This document shows, piece by piece, positions 15,761 through 24,221 of a DNA stretch of 64,000 nt. Where the stretch lies: NCBI GenBank assembly GCA_048393055.1, contig DBFJJS010000001.1, positions 1 through 64,000 on the forward strand. Reading direction: 5' to 3'. The translations under genes and the position numbers were made by a program. Under the pieces are notes generated by a model. That model searched no databases. It was not told the DNA's origin and saw only the letters and a program-made list of their open reading frames with translations. The number at the start of each line of letters is the position of its first letter. The first letter of the stretch is position 1. Source of the DNA: Faeciplasma sp048393055. GTDB taxonomy: Bacteria > Bacillota > Clostridia > Oscillospirales > Ruminococcaceae.

Positions 15761-16768
15761 TTACAAAAGCTTTATCCCGGCTTTTTGGCATCCTGCAATC
15801 GTCTCCTTATCCCACACGGAAACCTGCACCTCTCCTATATGAGCCTTGCCCAAAAGCAGTGTGCAGAGCCTTGACTGACCTATGCCTCCTCCTATTGTAA
15901 GAGGAAGCTCGTCGTTTAAGAGCATTTTGTGGAATTCAAGACCGGATCTCCATTCGCAGCCGGCTTTTTTGAGTTGCTCCCTAAGCGACTGAGCGTCTAC
16001 CCTTATGCCCATCGAGGACAGCTCGAACGCACAGCCGAGAACTTCGTTCCACATAAGTATGTCGCCGTTGAGCTTCCAGTCATCGTAGTCCGGCGCGCGG
16101 CCGTCGTGGGGTATTCCCGATTTGAGCTTATCGCCTATCTGCATTATAAACGCGGTCTTATGCTCCTTAAGATAGGCGTTTTCGCGTTCCTTCGGCGTAA
16201 GCTCGGGGTACATATCCTCAAGCTCCTGCGTTGTGATAAAGGAAACGTTCCTCGTCAGCCTGCACCTTACGTTTGGATACACCTTGCATACAATTTCCGA
16301 GGTGTCGCATACGGCGTCCACTATTTTCAGAACGATTTCCTTCAGGAAGTCGAGGTTTCTTTCCTCTTTAGAGATGATCCTCTCCCAGTCCCACTGGTCT
16401 ACATATATCGAATGAAGGTTATCCATCTCTTCGTCGCGCCTTATGGCGTTCATGTCGGTGTATATGCCTTCTCCGACGTGGAATCCGTACTCCTTGAGCG
16501 CAAGACGTTTCCACTTTGCCAGCGAGTGAACGACCTCGGCGCTTTCTCCGGTTTCCTTAATTTCAAACGTTACCGCTCTTTCATACCCGTTCAGATCGTC
16601 GTTTAAGCCTGTGTTGCTTTCGACAAAAAGGGGTGCGGAGGCTCTTTTAAGGTTGAGCGACTGGCACAGGTTTATCTCAAAGCTCCTTTTAATAAGACCT
16701 ATTGCGGTCTGTGTTTCATATGCGGTAAGGCTGCTTGTATATCCTTTTGGAATGATAAGCTTGCTCAT
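15761..16768 (-). CDS. asnA: Aspartate-ammonia ligase (ammonia-dependent asparagine synthetase)
   Basis: A 335-residue enzyme that makes asparagine from aspartate, ammonia and ATP. It has a class II aminoacyl-tRNA-synthetase-like fold. Matching features are the N-terminal YTSSLTAYETQTAIGLIKR, APLFVESNTGLNDDLNG, SIYVDQWDWERII, and the ATP-site end GGGIGQSRLCTLLLGKAHIGEVQ. Its length fits the family (about 330). AAAGGAC lies 11 bases before the ATG. It is separated from glmS by a terminator and so has its own transcription unit. The promoter is not obvious. Confidence 0.95.
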   Translation of the reverse strand: MSKLIIPKGYTSSLTAYETQTAIGLIKRSFEINLCQSLNLKRASAPLFVESNTGLNDDLNGYERAVTFEIKETGESAEVVHSLAKWKRLALKEYGFHVGEGIYTDMNAIRRDEEMDNLHSIYVDQWDWERIISKEERNLDFLKEIVLKIVDAVCDTSEIVCKVYPNVRCRLTRNVSFITTQELEDMYPELTPKERENAYLKEHKTAFIMQIGDKLKSGIPHDGRAPDYDDWKLNGDILMWNEVLGCAFELSSMGIRVDAQSLREQLKKAGCEWRSGLEFHKMLLNDELPLTIGGGIGQSRLCTLLLGKAHIGEVQVSVWDKETIAGCQKAGIKLL

Positions 16769-16810
16769 TATGTGGTCTGTCCTTTCCTGCCGTTAATCGG
16801 TAAAATCAAA

Positions 16811-16838
16811 ATAAGCATCGTAAACTTACGATGCTTAT
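16811..16838 (-). terminator. Terminator of glmS
   Basis: A perfect inverted repeat with 13-base arms (ATAAGCATCGTAA) and only two bases between them, followed on the minus strand by TTTTGATTTT. It separates glmS from asnA. Confidence 0.85.
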
Positions 16839-16896
16839 CTTTACATATTATATTACCTCTATCGCTTTATGTCAATACAGCAATAAAGCAAAGGGG

Positions 16897-18723
16897 CTAC
16901 TCCACCGTCACGGACTTTGCGAGATTTCTTGGTTTATCGACGTCGTTTCCTCGCAACACAGACATGTGGTATGCAAATAGCTGAAACGCCGTTACAGCCG
17001 GTATTCCCATAAACAGACGGTCGATTTCGGGAAGTTTGTAGCTGTATGTGATGCTGGGGCTGTCAGGAAAGTCGGGGCCCGACACAACAAACGCCTTTCC
17101 GCCCCTTGTGACAACCTCGATTATATTGCTCATGGTTTTTTCGTATATTTCAGGGATAGTCGCAAGAGCTATCAGAGGCGTGCCGTCTGTGATGAGAGAG
17201 ATAGTGCCGTGTTTAAGCTCTCCTGCCGCATATGCCTCGCTGTGTATGTATGATATCTCCTTAAGCTTGAGCGACGCCTCCTGCACGATATAGCTGTCAA
17301 GACTGCGGCCTATAAAGAATATGTTTTCGTTGCTGTAAAGCTCACAGGCGATAGCCTTTATCTTATCCTCGTCGCTTAGTACCTTTTCTATAGCCGCGCA
17401 CAGGTCCTCAAGTATGATTTTAGAGTATATTTTAAGCTCCTCCTGCGTCATACGCCCCTTGGCGTATGCGATTTGGAAGGCAAGCGCGCACAGCGTTGCC
17501 ACCTGGACGGTGTACGCCTTTGTAGAGGCCACTGATATCTCCGGACCGGCATAGGTGTATATAACCTTGTCGGCTTCTCTTGCTATTGACGACGCCAATA
17601 CGTTTACCAAAGCTATCGTTTTAGCGCCCCTGCGCTTTGATATCCTCAGCGCCTCAAGGGAGTCGGCGGTTTCTCCGGACTGTGAAATTATCAGCACCGT
17701 GTCGTTTTTTCCGACGATAGGGTCGCTGTACCTGAATTCCGACGCCATTTCCACCGTTACCGGAATCCTCGCCAGCTTTTCTATAAGATATTTTGCGTAA
17801 AGACCGGCGTGCATGGCTGTTCCGCACGCGACTATCCTCAAAAGATTGATGGAAGCCAGATCCACGGCATTTATTCCGTCCGATTCGAAGTCTATAACGC
17901 CGTGCTTATTGCGTATGCTCAGAGTCTTTTTAATAGCCTCCGGCTCTTCGTGTATTTCCTTAAGCATAAAATGTGCGTAGCCGCCCTTTTCCGCCGCAGA
18001 TGCGTCCCACGTCGCGGTTTGCAGCTCCTTTTCCGCGGCGCTTCCGTACTTGTCATACACAGCCACGCCTTTTCCGTCGATTACGGCTGTTTCACCGTTT
18101 TCAAGGGATATGTAGTTTTTAGTGTATTTCAAAATTGCGGAAATGTCAGATGAAATGAATCCGCCGTCCTCTGAAACGCCTATTATCAGAGGGCTGCCCA
18201 TTTTTGCGGAGTATATGGAGTGGGGGATATCGGTAAAAAGTATTCCGAAGGCATATGAGCCGCACATTTTCTGCATTGCCCTTCTTATTGCGCTCAGAGG
18301 CTCGTTTGTCAGGCTGTATTCATAGTTTATCAGGGCGGCGGCAACCTCTGTGTCCGTCTGAGAGACAAAGCTTACGCCCTTTTCCGAAAGCTCGGCTTTA
18401 ATCTCTTCATAGTTTTCTATTATGCCGTTGTGAACCAGAACAACCCTGCCGGAGGAGTGCGGGTGCGCGTTTACGTCGTTCGGAGAGCCGTGGGTCGCCC
18501 ATCTTGTATGTCCGACGCCGCAGGACGATTTAATCCCGCCGCATGCTTTTATCTTGTCGTCAAGCGCACTTACTCTGCCGGCTGTCTTTATAACTCGGAC
18601 ATTCCCGTCCTCAAACGCTGCAATTCCGGCGGAATCGTAGCCTCTGTATTCAAGCGCGTAAAGACCGCGCATTATCCTTTCGACCGCGTCGTATTTACCG
18701 CTGTAGCCAATGATTCCACACAT
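16897..18723 (-). CDS. glmS: Glutamine-fructose-6-phosphate aminotransferase (isomerizing)
   Basis: A 608-residue enzyme that makes glucosamine-6-phosphate, the entry to peptidoglycan amino sugars. The glutaminase domain begins MCGIIGYSGK with the N-terminal nucleophile Cys after Met removal, followed by LEYRGYDSAGIA and CGVGHTRWATHG. Two SIS isomerase domains follow (IVACGTAMHAG and ISQSGETADSLEALR; IGRSLDSYIVQEASLKLKE). The C-terminus PRNLAKSVTVE is the family signature. ATG at 18721-18723 has GGGAGG upstream. It has an exact consensus promoter and a leader of about 180 bases, which looks structured but does not match the glmS ribozyme. Confidence 0.97.
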   Translation of the reverse strand: MCGIIGYSGKYDAVERIMRGLYALEYRGYDSAGIAAFEDGNVRVIKTAGRVSALDDKIKACGGIKSSCGVGHTRWATHGSPNDVNAHPHSSGRVVLVHNGIIENYEEIKAELSEKGVSFVSQTDTEVAAALINYEYSLTNEPLSAIRRAMQKMCGSYAFGILFTDIPHSIYSAKMGSPLIIGVSEDGGFISSDISAILKYTKNYISLENGETAVIDGKGVAVYDKYGSAAEKELQTATWDASAAEKGGYAHFMLKEIHEEPEAIKKTLSIRNKHGVIDFESDGINAVDLASINLLRIVACGTAMHAGLYAKYLIEKLARIPVTVEMASEFRYSDPIVGKNDTVLIISQSGETADSLEALRISKRRGAKTIALVNVLASSIAREADKVIYTYAGPEISVASTKAYTVQVATLCALAFQIAYAKGRMTQEELKIYSKIILEDLCAAIEKVLSDEDKIKAIACELYSNENIFFIGRSLDSYIVQEASLKLKEISYIHSEAYAAGELKHGTISLITDGTPLIALATIPEIYEKTMSNIIEVVTRGGKAFVVSGPDFPDSPSITYSYKLPEIDRLFMGIPAVTAFQLFAYHMSVLRGNDVDKPRNLAKSVTVE

Positions 18724-18748
18724 TAAAATACCTCCCAAGATAATATCC

Positions 18749-18889
18749 AAAAAGCCTGCAAATTGCCGCGCGCTTGCGTAGCGTAAACTACGCGGCCGGC
18801 AAGAGCAAAATTCCCGCTTAGAAAGGAAAATTACCGAAGCTTTTCCGGTCAAATTAAAAAGCGCAGAAATCACGAATTTGCAGGCGTGA
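18749..18889 (-). promoter_or_regulatory. Structured glmS leader RNA of unknown class
   Basis: The element is read on the minus strand. Near the 5' end a hairpin TCACG/CGTGA (plus 18885-18889 and 18870-18874) presents the 10-base loop CCTGCAAATT. That loop is perfectly complementary to AATTTGCAGG, part of an 11-base segment (18754-18764) that lies directly before five U (plus AAAAA at 18749-18753) and about 30 bases before the glmS start. Between them lie GGAAAA/TTTTCC and a long hairpin TTGCCG.../...CGGCAA with an inner GCGTAG/CTACGC stem. Two exclusive folds are possible, which suggests attenuation or ligand control. The ligand is unknown. Confidence 0.55.
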
Positions 18890-18909
18890 AAGCTTTATTT
18901 GTATGGCTA

Positions 18910-18938
18910 ATTATATACTTTGAAGGTATCAATGTCAA
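18910..18938 (-). promoter_or_regulatory. Consensus promoter of glmS
   Basis: On the minus strand TTGACA (plus 18933-18938) and TATAAT (plus 18910-18915) with a 17-base spacer. The start would be near 18903, about 180 bases before the glmS ATG. Confidence 0.9.
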
Positions 18939-18968
18939 GCAAGCAAAACGTCAAGCCGGGCGCAGAAA

Positions 18969-19784
18969 TTACAGATTTGAGGCTTCAAATTTTCCGTTAT
19001 TATATAAATATACGGTTTTAAAGCCTGTTGACACTAAAATCTTCAGTGCGTCATCAAAACCAAAGCTTAGCTGCTCTTTTTTGTGGCAATCCGATGTGAG
19101 TATTACGTTTGCCCCGCTGTCGTGTATTTTTTTAAGGCAGAACGAGTCGGGATAGGGAAGAGTCCTGTAGCCCCTCGCCATAGCTCCGGTGTTGACCTCA
19201 AACAGCCTGCCGCTTTTTATAAGGGAGTCAAGCGCGTTTGACTGAGCGAGCCTGTAGCGGACGCTGCCGGTGTCGATAAGCCGCGGGCGCTGCTCGCAGA
19301 ATTTTGATATCAGGTCGAAGTGCCCGATAATATCGCAGCCGGTTTTTCGCACAACGTCCGATACCAGCCGGTAGTATTCCTCGCACAGCGCGGTCATGTC
19401 GCCGCCGAAGTATCTTTTTGCAGCGCTTTCGAGAATTTCTGGGGACTCGTCCACGGGAATATATTCGCTTCCAAATTTTATATAGTGGACAGAGCCGATA
19501 ATATAGTCGAAGCGCTCGGACGGCGGCTCGCCGAAATAGTCAAGCTCCAGCCCGCAAAGCACGTTTATCTTATCCCGGTACTTTTCACTGAGCGCCATGC
19601 ACTGAGCATAGTATTCCCGCTCCGCGCCGCATTTCATGCAGTAGCTTGTGTCAAAGCTCGTGTAGCCGTGGGAGGAAAAGCCGATGGTGTCAAAGCCATT
19701 TTTTATCGCCTCAAGGACGATTTCCTCAAGACTGTCCGCGCCGTCGCAGAATCTGGAGTGCGTGTGCAGGTTCTGAAGCTTCAT
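18969..19784 (-). CDS. hisJ: Histidinol-phosphatase, PHP type
   Basis: A 271-residue metal-dependent phosphatase of the PHP family, converting histidinol phosphate to histidinol. Motif I is LHTHSRFCDG at residues 5-14, followed by GFSSHGYTS, GLELDYF, IIGSVHYI, GHFDLISKF, FEVNTGAMARGYRTLPYP and LTSDCHKKEQ, which supply the metal ligands. The length and motif order fit HisJ (HisK) rather than the DNA polymerase PHP domain. Its ATG overlaps the hisIE stop by one base (TGATG), making it the last gene of the histidine operon. This explains why hisB in this operon has only the dehydratase. Confidence 0.9.
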   Translation of the reverse strand: MKLQNLHTHSRFCDGADSLEEIVLEAIKNGFDTIGFSSHGYTSFDTSYCMKCGAEREYYAQCMALSEKYRDKINVLCGLELDYFGEPPSERFDYIIGSVHYIKFGSEYIPVDESPEILESAAKRYFGGDMTALCEEYYRLVSDVVRKTGCDIIGHFDLISKFCEQRPRLIDTGSVRYRLAQSNALDSLIKSGRLFEVNTGAMARGYRTLPYPDSFCLKKIHDSGANVILTSDCHKKEQLSFGFDDALKILVSTGFKTVYLYNNGKFEASNL

Positions 19785-20431
19785 CAGGTCATTTTCTCCT
19801 GCTTTACCTTTTTGTCTATAACGTGCCTCGACGCAAGCTCCGACCTTATATCCTCAAGCGATATGCCCGCTTCCACCATAAGCACTGTAAGGTGGTATAT
19901 AAGGTCTGAGATTTCGTAGACGGTTTCCGCCTTGTCCTGCGCCTTTGCGGCTATGATTGCCTCCGTTGATTCCTCTCCGACCTTTTTGAGTATCTTATCA
20001 AGACCCTTTTCAAAGAGATAGGTGGTATATGAGCCTTCTTTTTTATCGGTTTTCCTGCCCGCTATAAGCTTGTAAAGTCCCTCGTAGTCGAATGCCTCGC
20101 GGTTTTCGGATTTGTACAATTCGTTTGTAAAGCAGCTGTCCGTTCCCGTGTGGCATGCAGGTCCGTCCTTTTCTACCATCACGACAAGCGCGTCGCAGTC
20201 GCAGTCCGCGGTTATGCTCACTATATGCTGATAGTTGCCGCTTGTCTCGCCCTTGAGCCACAGCTCGTTCCGCGACCGCGACCAGAAGCAGGTGAGTTCT
20301 TTTTCCATCGATATTTTAAGGCTTTCACGGTTCATATACGCAAGCGTGAGCACGTCTTTTGTTTTCGCGTCCACAACTATTGCAGGTATAAGACCCTTTT
20401 CGTCAAATTTAAGCTCGTCTATGTTTATCAT
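19784..20431 (-). CDS. hisIE: Bifunctional phosphoribosyl-AMP cyclohydrolase / phosphoribosyl-ATP pyrophosphatase
   Basis: A 215-residue fusion catalysing steps 2 and 3 of histidine synthesis. The N-terminal HisI half (residues 1-110) has GLIPAIVVDAKTKDVLTLAYMN, WSRSRNELWLKGETSGN and the metal motif DCDCDALV. The C-terminal HisE half (about 115-210) has YLFEKGLDKILKKVGEES and DKAETVYEISDLIYHL. The order and length are those of common fused HisIE. It lies 22 bases after hisF. Confidence 0.95.
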   Translation of the reverse strand: MINIDELKFDEKGLIPAIVVDAKTKDVLTLAYMNRESLKISMEKELTCFWSRSRNELWLKGETSGNYQHIVSITADCDCDALVVMVEKDGPACHTGTDSCFTNELYKSENREAFDYEGLYKLIAGRKTDKKEGSYTTYLFEKGLDKILKKVGEESTEAIIAAKAQDKAETVYEISDLIYHLTVLMVEAGISLEDIRSELASRHVIDKKVKQEKMT

Positions 20432-20453
20432 TTGTTACGCCTCGCTTTTAAGG

Positions 20454-21218
20454 TTATATTCTTACGTTTACTCCGTTTTCCCTAAGGTACATTTTAAGCT
20501 CGCTTATTTTTATCTGACCGAAGTGGAATACCGAGGCTGCAAGCCCCGCGTCCACGCGTTCGAGGGCTTTAAACAGCTCCAAAAAATCCTCTTTTTTTCC
20601 CGCACCGCCGGATGCGATAACCGGAATGCTCACGGCGTCCGAGACGGCTTTAAGCATTTCAAGATCAAAGCCGTTTTTTACTCCGTCCGTGTCTATTGAA
20701 TTTAAGACTATCTCGCCGGCGCCGTTCTGCTCGCCGCGTTTTGCCCACTCCACGGCGTCAAGCTCCGTTTCAATGCGCCCTCCGTTTGCGTATACCCTAA
20801 ACTTCCCGTCAGGGCCGCCGCGCTTTGCGTCTATACTTAAAACTACGCACTGAGAGCCGTACATTTTTGCGGCCTTCTCTATAATGTCCGGGTTTTTTAT
20901 CGCACCGGAATTGACGCTCACCTTGTCCGCGCCGCATTTTAAGACCCTGTCGAAGTCGTCGAGAGTGCTTATTCCCCCTCCGACCGTCAGCGGGATAAAT
21001 ACGTTTGAAGCAGTTTTAATCAAAATGTCGGTAAAAAGCTTTCTGCCCTCGCTTGAGGCGGTGATATCATAGAATACCAGCTCGTCCGCACCGCAGTCGC
21101 TGTAGTATTTTGCAAGCGTTACAGGGTCTGAGACGTCGTTAAGGCCTGAAAAGTTTATTCCCTTTACAACTCTCCCGCCCTTTACATCCAGGCAGGGGAT
21201 GATTCTCTTGGTTATCAT
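20454..21218 (-). CDS. hisF: Imidazole glycerol phosphate synthase, cyclase subunit
   Basis: A 254-residue (beta-alpha)8-barrel that uses ammonia from HisH to make imidazole glycerol phosphate and AICAR. Signature segments are MITKRIIPCLDVKGGRVVKG at the N-terminus, LTVGGGISTLDDF, GADKVSVNSGAI, and the late VIASGGAGKKEDF. Its ATG overlaps the hisA stop by 4 bases. Together with hisH, two genes upstream, it forms the heterodimeric synthase. Confidence 0.97.
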   Translation of the reverse strand: MITKRIIPCLDVKGGRVVKGINFSGLNDVSDPVTLAKYYSDCGADELVFYDITASSEGRKLFTDILIKTASNVFIPLTVGGGISTLDDFDRVLKCGADKVSVNSGAIKNPDIIEKAAKMYGSQCVVLSIDAKRGGPDGKFRVYANGGRIETELDAVEWAKRGEQNGAGEIVLNSIDTDGVKNGFDLEMLKAVSDAVSIPVIASGGAGKKEDFLELFKALERVDAGLAASVFHFGQIKISELKMYLRENGVNVRI

Positions 21219-21925
21219 TTTGCAGCTTCTATTGCCTCCTCCAGCTTTATTGCGCCGGTATAATACGCCTTGCCGATAATAGCTGCGCTCACTCCGATTT
21301 CCCTGAGCGCGGTTATATCGAAAAGGCTTGAGATTCCTCCCGACGCCGTTATATCAAGATCGCAGCGGCTTTTAAGAACGCGGTACAGCTCAAGGTTTGT
21401 CCCGTTCATAGCGCCGTCCTTTGATATATCGGTGCATATCAGTGTTTTTGCGCCGATTGCTTTAAGCTTATCGACAAAGTCGTACACAGATATGCCGCCG
21501 TCCTCTATCCAGCCGCTTATCCTGACGCGCATATCGAGTATGTCCGCGCCGACGGCTATCTTTTCTTTGTAAGCGTGCACGGCTTTACGCAAAAGCTCGT
21601 CATCTTTTACCGCAGCCGTGCCCAGTATAACGCGGCTTATCCCTGCGCCGAGATATTTCTCTATCGTCTCAAGCGAGCGTATCCCGCCGCCGACCTCTAC
21701 AAACATGCCGGTTTTTTCTGCAATGGCTGTTATAAGCTCAAAATTCGGGGATAAACCGCTTTTTGCGCCGTCAAGGTCCACGATGTGAACATGCGTAGCG
21801 CCGCAGCGCTTGAAGTCGAGTGCCGCGTCCATAGGGTCTCCGTAGTCGGTTTTAAGACTGTAATCACCGTTGTAAAGCCTTACAGCCTTACCGTTTATAA
21901 TATCGATTGCAGGAAAAATTATCAT
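21215..21925 (-). CDS. hisA: ProFAR isomerase
   Basis: A 236-residue barrel enzyme (1-(5-phosphoribosyl)-5-[(5-phosphoribosylamino)methylideneamino]imidazole-4-carboxamide isomerase), step 4 of the pathway. It shows the N-terminal MIIFPAIDIINGKAVRL with catalytic Asp8, FVEVGGGIRSLE, VILGTAAVKD, LICTDISKDGAMNGTN with the second catalytic Asp, and ITASGGISSLFDI. It overlaps hisF and hisH by 4 bases at each end. Confidence 0.97.
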   Translation of the reverse strand: MIIFPAIDIINGKAVRLYNGDYSLKTDYGDPMDAALDFKRCGATHVHIVDLDGAKSGLSPNFELITAIAEKTGMFVEVGGGIRSLETIEKYLGAGISRVILGTAAVKDDELLRKAVHAYKEKIAVGADILDMRVRISGWIEDGGISVYDFVDKLKAIGAKTLICTDISKDGAMNGTNLELYRVLKSRCDLDITASGGISSLFDITALREIGVSAAIIGKAYYTGAIKLEEAIEAAK

Positions 21926-22557
21926 AGTGCCATCTCCTGAGAGGGTATTTCGCAGAATGCCCTTAGCATTTTAAGACCGGTTTCTCCGCTCTTTTCGGGG
22001 TGGAACTGACACCCGTAGACGTTTTTGCTCCAGACAGCCGCGGTTATCGGGACGCTGTAGTCGGTGTATGCGCATACGCTGTCATCGCAGCCTGTGCCGT
22101 AGTAGGAATGCACGAAGTACACATAGTCGCCGGAGCGGCTGTACCTGAAGATAGGGCAGTCGGACTTTGTTATTTCGAGGGCGTTCCAGCCTATCTGCGG
22201 GATTTTAAGCTTGTCTGAAACAACGCCCTTCATCGGTCTTACCTCTCCGCGTATAAGCCCAAGACCTTTGTGGCAGCCGAATTCATAGCTTTTGTCGAAC
22301 AGAAGCTGCATTCCAAGGCATATCCCGAGAAGAGGCTTTCCGCGCCCTGCCTCCTGCCTGATAACCTCGGCAAGACCTGATTGCGACAGCTTTTTGGCTG
22401 CGTCCTCAAAAGCTCCTACTCCCGGAAGAATTATTTTATCGCTTTTCCCGATAGTATCGGGGTCGGAGGTGGCGACAGCGTCCGCTCCGATTTGAGCTAA
22501 GCTTGCCGTGAGGGAAAACAGGTTTCCGACGCCGTAATCAACAATCGCTATCATCAC
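21922..22557 (-). CDS. hisH: Imidazole glycerol phosphate synthase, glutamine amidotransferase subunit
   Basis: A 211-residue class I glutaminase that feeds ammonia to HisF. The nucleophile elbow is GICLGMQLLF with Cys at about residue 80, and the His-Glu pair is in QFHPEKSG near residue 185. The N-terminus is IAIVDYGVGNLFSL. The start is ambiguous: GTG at 22557 followed directly by ATG at 22554; both overlap the hisB stop. I keep the GTG. The functional difference is nil. Confidence 0.95.
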   Translation of the reverse strand: MMIAIVDYGVGNLFSLTASLAQIGADAVATSDPDTIGKSDKIILPGVGAFEDAAKKLSQSGLAEVIRQEAGRGKPLLGICLGMQLLFDKSYEFGCHKGLGLIRGEVRPMKGVVSDKLKIPQIGWNALEITKSDCPIFRYSRSGDYVYFVHSYYGTGCDDSVCAYTDYSVPITAAVWSKNVYGCQFHPEKSGETGLKMLRAFCEIPSQEMAL

Positions 22558-23141
22558 AGAACTCCTTTTGTAGACGGTATTTCGTCAGCCGCCTCGGGGT
22601 CGATTCTTACAGCCGTGCGAATGCTTTTTGCAAGGCTCTTAAACGTACCCTCAATGATGTGGTGGCTGTTTTTGCCGTCGAGCTGTTTAATGTGAAGAGT
22701 GATTTGCGCGCTTCTTGCAAAAGCCGCCATGAACTCCTCGCACAGCTCTGTGTCGAAGTCACCGACCTTTTGAGCGGGAATATCGAGCGAACAGCAAAGC
22801 TGAGAGCGCCCGGAAATATCTACTGAGGTTAGTATAAGGGCCTCATCCATCGGAAGGATCATGTATCCGTAGCGGCAGATGCCCTTCATGTCCCCAAGGG
22901 CGCCTTTTATCGCCTCGCCGAGGCATATTCCAACGTCCTCGACCGTGTGGTGGTAGTCTACATTTGTGTCTCCGACGCAACTTACCTCAAGGTCTATTCT
23001 TGAGTGCCTGGCAAATAAAGTGAGCATGTGATCAAGAAATCCGCATCCCGTCAGGACGCTGCTTTTACCGCTCCCGTCGAGGTTTACCGCAAGCGCGATA
23101 TCGGTTTCATTTGTTTTTCTTTGAATACGTGCAGTCCTCAA
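22554..23141 (-). CDS. hisB: Imidazoleglycerol-phosphate dehydratase
   Basis: A 195-residue monofunctional IGP dehydratase, step 6. The two metal-binding motifs are DYHHTVEDVGICLGEA (about residues 65-80) and the later KNSHHIIEGTFKSLAK (about 158-173). FLDHMLTLFARHS supplies a further histidine. There is no fused phosphatase, which fits the separate hisJ. It starts with TTG at 23139-23141, preceded by GGAGGG with a 7-base spacing; no ATG fits the family start. Confidence 0.95.
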   Translation of the reverse strand: MRTARIQRKTNETDIALAVNLDGSGKSSVLTGCGFLDHMLTLFARHSRIDLEVSCVGDTNVDYHHTVEDVGICLGEAIKGALGDMKGICRYGYMILPMDEALILTSVDISGRSQLCCSLDIPAQKVGDFDTELCEEFMAAFARSAQITLHIKQLDGKNSHHIIEGTFKSLAKSIRTAVRIDPEAADEIPSTKGVL

Positions 23142-23143
23142 TT

Positions 23144-24211
23144 TTATCCCTCCGACAAAATTTTTCTAAGCGCCTGTATCAGCGCGTCCATTTCCTCCGG
23201 CGTGCCTATGGTTATTCTAAGGTAATCCGAAATCCTATCGTCGTCGAATCTGCGCACGAGTATACCGTTTTCCCGCAGCCGCTCAAATATAAGCTTACCG
23301 GGCATTTTGCCGGTCCTTGCAAATACGAAGTTAGCCCTTGAGTCTGTAAGCTCGAAGCCCATTTCCTTAAGCGAAGAAGCAGTTTTTTCTCTTGTGCGGG
23401 CAATTTTTTGGCAGTTGCCGCTGTAGTACTCGATATCGTCAAGGGCTGCCTCTCCCGCCGCAAGGGTAATGCGGTTTACGGAATAGGGGTTGGTGGAGTA
23501 TTTGATTTTTTCAAGGTCGCTTATTATCTCCCTGCCCGCAAGTGCAAATCCCAGCCTTGCGCCGGCCATGGACATTGACTTCGAGTAGGTCCGGCATACG
23601 ATCAGGTTTTCAAGCTCTCCTATCATGCTTACGCAGCTTTGCGCGCCGAAGTCGACATACGCCTCGTCCACTATTACCGCGCAGCCAGGGCTGTCAAGGC
23701 AAATTCCCTTTATGTCGTTTGGGGTAAGAGCTATGCCGGTGGGTGCGTTTGGGTTTGCTATCACGATAAGCCCGCTTTTAAGCCCCGCATAATCCGAACA
23801 GTCGATGGTAAAATCGCTTTTCAGCGGGAACACAACCGCCTGTGTGCCGTGTAGCCTGCAAAAGACCTTGTAAAACCCGTAGGTTATGTCCGCAAAATAT
23901 GCGTTTCTTTCATTAGAGGCAAACGCTGTGAAGGCAGTATTTAAAACGTCGTCCGAGCTGTTTGAAACAAAGACATTTTCGCTCTTAAGCCCATACGTCT
24001 GCGCCAGCTTTTTCTTTAAATTCGCGCAGGTCGGGTCTGGGTAAAGCCGAAGAAGCGCCGCCTCGGAAGCGTTTACCGCGTTTATGACTCCCTGCGAGGG
24101 AGGGTAGGGGGACTCGTTTGTGTTGAGCTTGATATATTTGCGGTCCCTTGGCTGCTCTCCCGGGGTATATGCGGTGAGGTCCTGATATCTTGAAACTAAA
24201 AATCTGCTCAT
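23144..24211 (-). CDS. hisC: Histidinol-phosphate aminotransferase
   Basis: A 355-residue PLP-dependent class I/II aminotransferase that converts imidazole acetol phosphate to histidinol phosphate with glutamate. Signature parts are IKLNTNESPYPPS, the IANPNAPTGIALTPNDI loop, VIVDEAYVDFG, and the PLP-lysine motif RTYSKSMSMAGARLGFALAG (Lys about residue 211). The C-terminus RFDDDRISDYLRITIGTPEEM contains the phosphate-binding Arg. It lies 10 bases after hisD and 2 bases before the hisB start. Confidence 0.95.
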   Translation of the reverse strand: MSRFLVSRYQDLTAYTPGEQPRDRKYIKLNTNESPYPPSQGVINAVNASEAALLRLYPDPTCANLKKKLAQTYGLKSENVFVSNSSDDVLNTAFTAFASNERNAYFADITYGFYKVFCRLHGTQAVVFPLKSDFTIDCSDYAGLKSGLIVIANPNAPTGIALTPNDIKGICLDSPGCAVIVDEAYVDFGAQSCVSMIGELENLIVCRTYSKSMSMAGARLGFALAGREIISDLEKIKYSTNPYSVNRITLAAGEAALDDIEYYSGNCQKIARTREKTASSLKEMGFELTDSRANFVFARTGKMPGKLIFERLRENGILVRRFDDDRISDYLRITIGTPEEMDALIQALRKILSEG

Positions 24212-24221
24212 TGCCCGCCCC

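Noticed and set aside
15929..16606. Long open frame antisense to asnA (225 codons)
   Set aside because: Entirely within asnA on the other strand and without initiation signals or family features.
18724..18873. N-terminal extension of GlmS by 50 residues
   Set aside because: The glutaminase needs Cys as its first residue after Met, and the ATG at 18723 has a GGGAGG signal.
18724..18903. Classical glmS ribozyme
   Set aside because: The conserved core segments were not found by eye on the minus strand, although a ribozyme would be expected in this position.
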